64,000 nt of DNA from positions 932,781 through 996,780 of the forward strand of contig BCJC01000008.1 in assembly GCA_001600175.1 (NCBI GenBank). The letters are read 5' to 3'. The position numbers were made by a program, and so were the translations under genes. The notes beneath the pieces were generated by a model. It made no database searches. It was not told the origin of the DNA and saw only the letters and a program-made list of their open reading frames with translations. Positions 11,865 to 21,092 of the stretch are shown here, in pieces. How positions within the stretch are numbered: position 1 is the stretch's first letter; the number at the start of each line of letters is the position of its first letter. Source of the DNA: Erythrobasidium yunnanense (lineage: Eukaryota > Basidiomycota > Cystobasidiomycetes > Erythrobasidiales > Erythrobasidiaceae).

Positions 11865-12866
11865 ATGCAACGAGCTATTGCGCGGCGCTGCTGCTCTGGG
11901 CTCCCTTCAACAGCAAAAGCTTCTTCGTCATCCGGCCTGGTTTCCAGCAGATTGCGGCCGCAAACAGGCAGCGAGAGCATCGTAGCTTGCGCTCCTTCAT
12001 ATCTACAAGCAAGAAACTACTTGTTCACTCCGAGCTCAGCGAGAAGAAGACCGAGCCAGCATGCTTTTTCGAGCAAACAGCGTAATCCCGCTCGATCTTT
12101 GAGCACATCAACTCGTATGTTCCGCCTATCATTCGTACAAGGTACAGACCGAGCTTAGACGGTTGCTACAGCTGCCCTTCATGGTGGAAAAGGCAGACCA
12201 GCGCCGGGGACAGGGTAAGTGACTGCCATGCAAGCTTTACGTCCTAGTCTAATCAGAACATCATTATATAGAATCAAAGTAACCTTCAAAAACAATAAAG
12301 GCGAGGTCTTAAAGACGGTCGAGGCGAATGAAGGCGACGACATCGTGGACTTGAGTTGGGAGTACGATCTCGATATTGAGGGTGAAGCGATATCTTTATC
12401 ATGACTGTCAGCTCAGTACGCTGAATGAGTCTATGCTATGTAGCCGCCTGCGAAAAGTCGATAGCCTGCTCTACATGCCATGTCATCCTGGACGAAGCGA
12501 CTTTTGACAAGTTGCCAGAAGCGACGGACGAAGAAAATGTACGCGCTTCCCTTCGAGTCCGTCAATCTTTGGCTGCAGCTTACGCTAAATTACGCTGTTG
12601 CGCAGGATATGCTCGATATGGCATTCGGCTTGGAGGATACGTAAGAACTTGCTGTACTTACCTGTGATAGAGCAATATTGACACGATACTTCACTAGGTC
12701 GCGGCTAGGTTGCCAATGTAAGATTACGAGAGAGATGGACGGCGCGACAGTGTCTTTACCGTCAGCGACTAGGAATATGGCGGTAGATGGTCAGTAGCAC
12801 TGAGTAGTCGTAACGTCGAGTTCTTCTGTACTGACTGCTTCCGTAGGCCATAAAGCTAAGCATTAG
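11865..12866 (+). CDS. YAH1: Mitochondrial [2Fe-2S] ferredoxin (adrenodoxin type)
   Basis: This essential ferredoxin carries electrons from adrenodoxin reductase to the mitochondrial iron-sulfur cluster machinery and to heme A synthesis. The first exon is a basic, Ser/Arg-rich presequence (MQRAIARRCCSGLPSTAKAS) as expected for matrix import. The ferredoxin fold follows: GIKVTFKNNKGEVLKTVEAN, EGDDIVDLSWEYDLDIEGAC. The cluster cysteines are in ACEKSIACSTCHVILD and again in RLGCQCKITREMDG, giving the C-x5-C-x2-C...C pattern. The C-terminus is SLPSATRNMAVDGHKAKH. At least seven exons are needed and all join in phase. The neighbour downstream is the convergent amino-acid permease, with about 150 bases between stops. 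Confidence is high. Confidence 0.93.
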
Positions 12867-13019
12867 GCGTGTCAGCTTTCAGCAGCTTTGGCATATCGCA
12901 TCGAAGCCGCAAGCAATTAAACTCGCCGCCGAAGTTGACCATAGTCGCTCCAAAGGTCACAATATCCACATGATTACCTTCGTGCTACAACATTGTCGTA
13001 CGACAGACGCATTGCGCAA

Positions 13020-15002
13020 TTAGGCGATGTAGCTGTATAGTCTCCAGAACCAACCGAATTTCCCCTTCTCGCGCTCATCGATCTGCTTATTGTCTTCGTC
13101 GTCCACGACTGTATTATGGTAGCGTCCAGAATCGAGGTCCAGCTGCTCAAGCTTCGGGTATGGCGGGCGCTTGATGACGCGCCAGATCACGTAAAGAAGG
13201 ACGAATACCGGTAGCTCGACTGTGCAGGAGCATAAGTATCAGTCTGAGTATCTACCAGTCACGGACTGCCGAACTTACTGTAGTTGGCTACAAAGCCTAC
13301 GCCGTCGAATCCTCCTTCGAAGACTGACCAGCCTTGGATGAGGATGATGAAGGAAGTAGCGACCACCACGATAGGTGCTGCGAAGCGGCCCGCTGGATTC
13401 GGGAACTTCAATTCGTCCACAGATCTACCTTGTTTCTTCCATCCAAGTCTGAACCTCCAGCTTGCAATGCCAATGCACAGCCAAGCTATCTGATTCGACA
13501 CTCCAACCAGGTTTTGTGCCCATACGAAGATTTGAGCAGCTCCACCAGGTAAGAACGAAGCACCGAAGAAAATCAAAGAAACGCTCGCTACACCCAAGAC
13601 GGACACGTAGGGCACGCCGAACTTGGTTGTCCTGCGGAACACCTTGGGAGCTTGGTTGATGCAGGCTAAGCCGTATAGAATTCGAGAGCCAGCGAAAAGA
13701 GCATGGTTCCCAGCACTGATGACCGATGTGAGGATGACTGATAAGAATAGGTTAGATCAGCTCCTTTCTGGACTGGTAACGTAAAACGTACCAGTGTTCA
13801 TGAAGCTTCCGGCAACTTTCGAGCCAACCATAGTAAAGACGATCGTAAAAGGACTGGTCGCAGTGGATTTCGTCGAGAGATTTGGGTAATTGTACGGAAT
13901 ATCGAAGGAGATGATGATGATTGTCAAGACATAGAAGATCAGAATACGCCAGAAGACTCTTCGAATCACACGAGGCATGTTTCGAGATGGGTTCTTCGTT
14001 TCGGCGGCACTGAAGATATGGAAGTAGGTGAGCTGGCCAAGTCGCTCAGTCTTTCAATAGGACACTGGTGACGTACGTTACTCCGATGGATTCGGTACCT
14101 CCATATGCAAATGCGGCATTGACGAACAACGATGCGAATCCTCCAAAGCCATTTACGAAGGGTGCATCTCCGATTGTCCAGTTTCGACCGCCAACTGCAA
14201 AGGCGCTCATTCTCAGTCAAGCTGGCATCGAAATTGACTGATAGAGGAAGACATACTGTACTCTCCGGCTGTATTTCCTCCTGCATTAACAGCAATGCCG
14301 ATGAAGAAGAAGATGACGACCGCGATAATCTTGAGAAGACTGAGCCAGTATTCCAGCTCTCCGTATGCTCTAACATGGATCATGTTCATCGCCAGTAGGA
14401 AGAACAAGAATAATAGACTCGGCAGCCAAGTAAGGTGATCCGTCCAGTATTCCATCAAAACTTGAGCGGCCGTCAAGTCTCCTGCTGTCGACACAGCGTC
14501 GTTAAACACGTAATTCCAGCCGATAGCGAATCCAAAGGGCTCGTCGACCATCCTTGATGAATAGGTGACGAAGGATCCGGCCAGAGGAAACTCGGTCGCC
14601 ATTTCTCCGAGACAAAGCATGACGAGGAAGACTAGAGCTCCGACTAGAGAGTAGTTGATGAGCAGAGAAGCAGGTCCTCCATTATGTAGCGATCGACCAG
14701 TTCCCAAGAATAAGCCGGTTCCTGCGAAGTGACGATCAGGACATTGGTCTTCCCTCGCTATGAGTTGTCTGTACCTATTGTACCGCCCTGCAAGCCATAG
14801 ATTGATCAGCTCGGGATCTTCCTAGACTTGCGATCCGACTATCTCTCACAATCGCGATCATGCTGATTTGCCGACTGGACAAGCTTCTATTGAGGTTTTC
14901 TTTTGACTTCTCTACAGGTGACTCCGTAAGGACATGTCCTGCTTCTGCTGCGGCATCGTGCTTTGCATAGAGATCTTCTTTCGTGGCCAGAGTGTCTGCC
15001 AT
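13020..15002 (-). CDS. Amino-acid permease, yeast AAT family (GAP1/LYP1 type)
   Basis: This is a plasma-membrane proton/amino-acid symporter of the APC superfamily. The start at 15002 gives a hydrophilic N-tail, then RQISMIAIGGTIGTGLFLGTG, the family's first-helix substrate loop, assembled from three exons in phase. Later segments are typical: LVFLVMLCLGEMATEFPLAG, FGFAIGWNYVFNDAV, AVVIFFFIGIAVNAGG, then FRRTTKFGVPYVSVLGVASV and WLCIGIASWRFRLGWK. The C-tail ends RLYSYIA. About twelve membrane segments can be counted across roughly seven exons. The substrate cannot be told from sequence; the family ranges from general to basic-amino-acid carriers. It is divergent from the first CAP59-like gene. 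Confidence 0.9.
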
Positions 15003-15577
15003 GGCTGCGTCGTTCGCTTAAAGCGGCGGACAAGAAGGTTGAAAGATAGAAGGGTGTTAGTTGTTGTTAGAAAGAAGAGGAAGAAGCTGCAAAGTCAGCA
15101 GCGACCCATAAAAATTGTATCTTTAGCCGCCATAATTCCTGCATGATGGCGTCTTCGACTTGGGATCATGTGCTTCTTGCCCGGCAATTCAGAATCGAAC
15201 CAAACGGCAGCAGGAACCTTGAATGCTCTTCACTTCTACACACCAGCATTCTGGTTTGTCGTTGCGGGCATGCTTCAGGAGAAGATGGAAAGCCAGAGAG
15301 AAGAGCGAGGAAAATGCACTTCGGCTGAAACGCGTCAGGGAAAAGGTGGTTTCCTGGGAGTGTTATTCATACGGTGTATACGTAGCAGCGTGTATAGCAA
15401 TGTACTGCAATCAGCGCGTTCGTTGAACATCTCTAGCCTTTTTGGCCGTCTCGCTGCTCTTCGTTCATCCAGCATCACCCATGATGGTCTAAAACAGCAG
15501 CCGACCTGTGTCCTGGGCAGTCAGAAGAAGTGTAGATAGTGTAACATACCACCTAAACATCCAAGTAATCCAAGACT
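15003..15577. promoter_or_regulatory. Divergent intergenic region, permease / CAP59-like copy A
   Basis: This 575-base stretch separates two divergent genes. An open frame at 15168-15539 has no family features, no good splice partners and unlike composition, so I treat it as non-coding. No operator or repeat stood out. Confidence 0.4.
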
Positions 15578-17656
15578 ATGGCCAGAAGAGACTCGACTTC
15601 AGCCGTCAATCCGGGAGATGTGGGCTGCAGCATCATGGCTTTTGCAGTGCTAGCTCGTCCTAACGTTCTCGAGTTCTGGTAGCTCGTTGAATTCTGCAAG
15701 CGCAAGTTCCCTGCTGCTATCACTCTTCTCGCTGGCGTCTTTGTGGGCCTCGTCTTCGCTGGCGCTCTGAACGGAAATGTACGAGCATGAGCATTCAGTA
15801 CACGCTTGAGATGCTGATTACCACTTGCTCTACCGTCCTCCTATCCTTACTTCTACATCCCGTATCGGTTTGATGTCGCAGACCCACTCTGGACAGCAAT
15901 GGTACGGAGGAGGTGCACAAACCTTACAGGCGCCATATGCTGGACTATATAGAGCCGGAGAGAAGCATTCATCATATATACCTACGCACGAACAGCGCTT
16001 TCGCGTCTTCGAAGTGCTCAGCACATTGACGCCGTATCATACTCAGCAGGTAAATGACGCGAGCTGTATTACGCAGCTTACATGGACTGACAGAGTTGCT
16101 CTTGTCGCAGTGCACTGCGGATGCTCAACCGGAATACAGGCGCCAAGCCTACGAACGATACGAAAGATTGATAGGCTATCAGCACTACCACCCTCAGCTT
16201 TCTCTCTTCGGGCGGCTCTTCAGCTTCTTAAGCAATACACATGAATCAGATGAGAAGATCTTGCCGCCGGACACCCCTCTCAAGCGTAGGAAACGACAGC
16301 TCTCGCTTGCAAAGCGGTCGATGACCGAGCATCAGCACAAATACTTCTTCGCTCTTACTCTCTACAACTCCTTCGACGTCATTCCTGACTTATTCAGCAC
16401 TTTACTTCGCGTCTCATCCATTCTGGGCTATCACAATGTCCTGATATCGATTTACGAGAATGGTTCAACGGATCAAACGAAGTCACTACTGAAGCTCTTC
16501 GAGACTATATCGCAAGCTGTAGGATTGAGGATGGTTATAAGGACTTCGTCGAGGACAAGAGGCGCTTTTCATCACCAGATTGAATACATGGCAGAAATTA
16601 GGAATCTGGCTCTAGCGCCGCTACATGAGCTGAGGGATGTCAATGGAGAGGTCTTCGATACGGTGATATTCATGGCAAGTCGCTGAATTTACTAATTTGG
16701 CAAAATTGCTCACCTGTCCTGGCGCATCGCAGGAGGACAACTTGCCTTGCGTGGATGACCTCCTTGAGCTTATATGGCAGTCTCGAACGCAAAATGCAGG
16801 CATTGCGTGCGGGTTAGACTATACCTATCTCGACGAAAGTGTAAGCTTGCCTTTTTCACTGGCAGCTTTCTGCTCCCCTTGAGTTCAAGTCTGCTTATTT
16901 GACCCTATATGAAACGCGCTAGGATACTGCTGTTTTCGTAGGCAACTGGATCTCACGCGATATAAACGGGACAGCGCTCGAAAACGGTCCGTTCCAATCC
17001 GTTTTCAGGGACCCCGATTCATCGAAACGATTCCAGCGGCATTTGCCTATTCAAGTACAATCTTGCTGGAACGGACTTGCGGTCCTGGATCCAGCGCCAC
17101 TGTACGCTCATCCGCATGTCAAGTTTCGAATGGCGAAACTGCAGTCTGGCGAATGTTCAGCTTCGGATTGCTCGCTGCTGACTAATGATTATTGGTCAGT
17201 TCTAGGCGTATGCGCAGCCGGGAAGTCGATGACTAAAGGTCTCTGAATATGTTATAGGAAAGCCGGGTATGGGCGTGTCCTTATGGTGCCGAGAGTGCGT
17301 TTGGCGTATGACAAGCAGGTCTTCGACAGTCAGTCTGCGCGGCTCTTGCAATTCTTCAGCACTCACCGTTTTCTGCATGAATAGTAATTCACCCATCTCG
17401 CCAGAGGCATATGGACAAGAATGCCCATAAGTTAAACCCGCAGGACAGTCGATGGTATGCTCCTCACGATCGACTATTTAGCAAAGAAGAGAGCGAGCCT
17501 ATATACTTCAAGCCGGCCCCTTCTCATGTCTGGTGTTGGGGCTTCAACGGAGCTGGGGACAATGTTGGACCCGATGTAGAACCTGTCTGGGAGCCTCTCA
17601 ACATTACAGTAGCGGATCCTACAGCCGTCAGACACGATAGGGGTTTCAGGCTGTGA
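15578..17656 (+). CDS. CAP59-like alpha-mannosyltransferase (cryptococcal mannosyltransferase family), tandem copy A
   Basis: This is a type II Golgi-type membrane protein of the CAP59/CMT1 family, which adds mannose to extracellular glycans in Cryptococcus. A short first exon (15578-15619) leads to one membrane anchor, ITLLAGVFVGLVFAGAL. The catalytic region has HKYFFALTLYNSFDVIPDLF, NVLISIYENGSTDQTK, RGAFHHQIEYMAEIRN, then HLPIQVQSCWNGLAVLD, ECSASDCSLLTNDYW and KAGYGRVLMVPRVRLAYD. The C-terminus is HDRGFRL. Gene structure and sequence parallel copy B downstream. Two points are odd. The intron 16675-16732 begins GCAAGT rather than GT. The residues after it read FMEDNLPC where copy B has FMNDVLPC. 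Donor sugar, linkage and acceptor are not readable from sequence. Confidence 0.88.
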
Positions 17657-18359
17657 AGAAACGCCAAGAAGCCTGATGCCCTACTTTCCCAAGTTCGACT
17701 GCTGAGTGCAGTCATAGGAGACACGGCATGCCTTCATCGACTCATCGCTACTTACAACATCTGGGTCGAGGTATCGTGAGGTAAAGTAAAGCCGCCATGC
17801 ATATCGGCCTCTAAATTCGAGGCAACCTTACCACTCGTGGTAGAATACCGAGAACCTCGAAGGGAAAAAGGAGGACGCCTTTATCGTAGCGTCCTTCATC
17901 ATAGCACCTTCCGCGCTAATAATCCATACGCTCGACGCCGGCGCACTTTACACCTTTTCCCCAATCCCAAGTTGAGGGGTTCGAATGAATCAGAGGAATG
18001 CAGGGAGGCCATTGATTAGCGTGATAACACCCTAGTATAGTGGAAGCAACGAAAGACGGGCTGAATGCGCGAAGTTCTGTACCTTGGGTGTCTCAACAGG
18101 CCACTGGTAAGTACCTTATTCGCGATGCCGTTCAGAAGACGTAAGAGTGCCATCATATAGCATACATTGCGGCAATCTACATGACTACTCTGTCATCTGT
18201 AGCTACTTGATTATTACACTTTGCGATTCTTGTTTCTTGTCTGTCCAACCCATGCGAGGGATGAGCAGCGGGACTACTCGACAGCGCCGGAAGACAAGCA
18301 GCGTCCAGATCGTGAGAGAAGACCTCGCAGCGCTGAATCGCCAGCATCAGCATCAGAAT
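17657..18359. other. Spacer between the two CAP59-like copies
   Basis: About 700 bases with no exon I can support. It contains GGGGTTCGAATGA near 17975, which resembles a tRNA B box, but no cloverleaf can be built around it. It presumably holds the copy A terminator and copy B promoter. Confidence 0.4.
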
Positions 18360-20487
18360 ATGGCGAGAAACGGCGCGACATCAGCAGCTGTCAATTGGGG
18401 ACTGGTGCGGAGTAGCCAGGATCTCTGGTCGCGATATCAGCATTCTGATGGATTGAGTATACTCCCAGCTCATAGAATTCATCAAGCGCAAACTCCCTGC
18501 CATCACCTCCCTCATCGTCGGCGTCTTTGTAGGGCTCGTCGTCGCTGGAACTTTCAGCAAAGATGTACGTTGAGGAAGAAAGCGCGACCTGAAGGCACAC
18601 AGCTACTGATTGCGATACAACCTCTGCTCTGTATCTTATTCCCTGGCCTTTCGAACGACCTTCAACGCGTGCCCGCATTTTCTCAAACGGCAGACCCAAC
18701 CGAGCCAGCATTGGCAGGGAGCAGGCGCACAAGGCCTCCAAGCAGCATATGCAGGAAGCCATAGAACAGGAGGGAGGCATTCATCCTATGTCCCTACCCT
18801 CGAACAACGGTTTCGCGTTTTCGAAGTCATGGCTACTTTGACGGGGTATCATACACGGCAGGTGAGTGCATCCATCCCTCTTCCGTCCTGTACTATGCTG
18901 ATAAAGTAGCGACACGGTTCAGTGCACGATCAACTCGCAACCAGCATACAAGCGCCAAGTGTACGAGCGCTACGAAAGACTGATAGGCTATCAGCACACC
19001 CACCCTCGACATTCCCTCTTCTCGCGTCTATTCAGTTTAGGGCGCAGCAAATCCGACTTGAACGAGTTTGGCGTACCTCAAACATCCTTATCGAAGCGTT
19101 CGCAGCAGCATCGACAGCAAACGCTAGGCAAGCATGGCCGAGGAGGGCGCCAACATAAATACTTCTTCGCAATCAATCTATACAATTCATTCGATATTAT
19201 CCCAGATCTATTCAGTACTATGTTCAAGGTTTCATCCATCTTGGGCTTCCACAACGTCTTTGTCTCGGTCTACGAGAACGGTTCTACGGATCAGACGAAA
19301 GCTCTATTAAGGCTCTTCGATGCGCTTTCAAGAGCTGTGGGGTTGAGAGTCGTCATCAGGACGTCGCTGCGAACGAGAGGTGCTTTCCATCACCGTATCG
19401 AATACTTGGCAGAAGTCAGAAATGCAGCTCTGGCACCGTTGCAAGAGCTAAGGGATGCAGAGGGAGAGGTCTTCGATAGTGTTATCTTCATGGTGGGCTA
19501 GCTCACTTGCCGATTCGGGCATATAAGCTGACATCGGCTTGTAGAACGATGTATTGCCCTGCCAAGACGATCTGCTAGAGCTTATCTGGCAGTCGCGAAT
19601 GCAGAATGCTGGTATTACATGTGGAGCAGATTACATCTTCCACGACGAAGTTGTGCGTTTCCTTACATCTTCTTTACTCGATCATCGTCCAAGCTCACCA
19701 TGATACTCTTCCTGCTAGGGCTCCGCTGTGTTCTATGACAACTGGGTAGCGCGTGATATGAATGGCACAGCATTAGAAAACGCGCCTTTTGAAGCCGTTT
19801 TCCGGGAAGCCGAAGCATCACACCGTTTCCAGCGTCATTTACCTATCCAAGTGCAGTCGTGCTGGAATGGAATCGCCATTCTTGATCCGGAACCTATGTA
19901 TGCACATCCGCATGTTAAGTTCAGAATGGCGAGATTGGGCGAGGGTGAATGCTCAGCGTCGGAATGCTCCCTTATCTGCAACGATTATTGGTGGGTTGCC
20001 TGAATGTCGGCATGCTGAGGACAGTCTGACTGATGATGCGTGACTATATACAGGGAAGCTGGGTATGGCCGAATTCTCATGGTACCTCGAGTGCGCCTGG
20101 CGTACGACCGACAAGTCTTTGATAGTGAGTCAAGGCTGGTGTTCCATGCTAGTCTAAGTACTAAAGATACGTCTTTGTTGCTTAGTCGTTCACCCACCGC
20201 GCAAGAACCTCACGGTGATACGAGCGTATTCGCGCTTAGGCGGGCATCCGGACGATCCCCAGAGTGATCCTCAAGATCGCTCATGGTTCGGCCCGCACGA
20301 CCGACTCTTCCGCCAAGAAGAGAGTGAGCCTATAGAATTTAGGATGCCGCCCCCGTACGTGTGGTGTTGGGGCTGGGACGGTGCAGGAGATATTGAAGGA
20401 CCAGATGTGGAGCCTGTCTGGGAGGCACTGAAGAACTCGTCGGGCGACCCGAGAGCTATACGACACGATAGAGGATTTGAGCTGTGA
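18360..20487 (+). CDS. CAP59-like alpha-mannosyltransferase, tandem copy B
   Basis: This is a paralogue of the gene just upstream, with matching exon order. A short first exon (18360-18404) leads to the membrane anchor ITSLIVGVFVGLVVAG. The lumenal part has HSSYVPTLEQRFRVFEVMAT, RLIGYQHTHPRHSLFSRLF, QHKYFFAINLYNSFDIIPDL, VFVSVYENGSTDQTKALLRL, then DSVIFMNDVLPCQDDLLELI, in which NDV is the usual CAP59-family form. It continues LPIQVQSCWNGIAILDPEPM and WEAGYGRILMVPRVRLAYD, ending HDRGFEL. All introns here have GT donors. Across the aligned catalytic parts the copies look roughly two-thirds identical by eye, and their N-terminal linkers have diverged freely, so the duplication is not recent. The likely role is Golgi mannosylation of a surface polysaccharide or glycoprotein. 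Confidence 0.9.
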
Positions 20488-21092
20488 TGGAGTCATTCGC
20501 TAATTTACGCAAGCACGATAAAAACGAAGTCGACGCGTCCTCTCTACACCAGGATTCAATTACGCTCTCTTTAAGTACGGCAGGACGACCTCTGGAGTGC
20601 TTTCTGTCTCAAATCTATCGTTCAAATACCCTTTAGTAGATCGATGATGGGGTCCCTCGGTCTAACTCACTTCTGTTCACTTTAGACGCCGTTCTCGAAG
20701 GTATGTGCATGTATTGTATGATTAGGGTCGCCAGCAGCATAGCGCAGAATCATTGCAAAGTAGTTGTTTCGATATCACATCAATCCTCGTCCTTCCTTGC
20801 ATTTTGACTTTGCTATCTTCCAAGCCGTGTTGCCTGATTCAGAGCGCCCTCTCCTCTTGTTTGAGGCATTCACCGAGAAAGGTCTAGATTTCGCGAATTT
20901 CAAGGATTCAAGAACACATAGAACAGTCAGAACACAGATACACACGATACATATAACGTACCATTCTGCGAACATTTCGACGCCCAGCTTCTCCTGGCTT
21001 GGAAGCGGCAGCTCTGTTTGATGGGGAGATCTGGCGTGGTATTATAGCTTGAAGCGAAGGGACAACAATACGATATATTCATTGATATATCG
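20488..21092. promoter_or_regulatory. Promoter/5' leader of the second CAP10-like gene
   Basis: No exon is visible. The stretch ends in a perfect 8-bp inverted repeat (CGATATAT at 21071-21078 and ATATATCG at 21085-21092, 6-base loop) that stops exactly at the base before the start codon. Confidence 0.5.
21071..21092 (+). repeat. Inverted repeat abutting the start codon of the second CAP10-like gene
   Basis: CGATATAT, spacer TCATTG, ATATATCG: both arms match perfectly. If transcribed it would form an AU-rich hairpin ending at the base before AUG. It could instead be a palindromic protein site or chance in AT-rich DNA. Confidence 0.6.

Noticed and set aside
15168-15539. Open frame in the permease/CAP59 intergenic region
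   Set aside because: No family features, no splice partner and composition unlike neighbouring genes.
17960-18010. Possible tRNA gene, from a B-box-like GGTTCGAAT
   Set aside because: No matching A box and no acceptor or anticodon stem could be folded around it.
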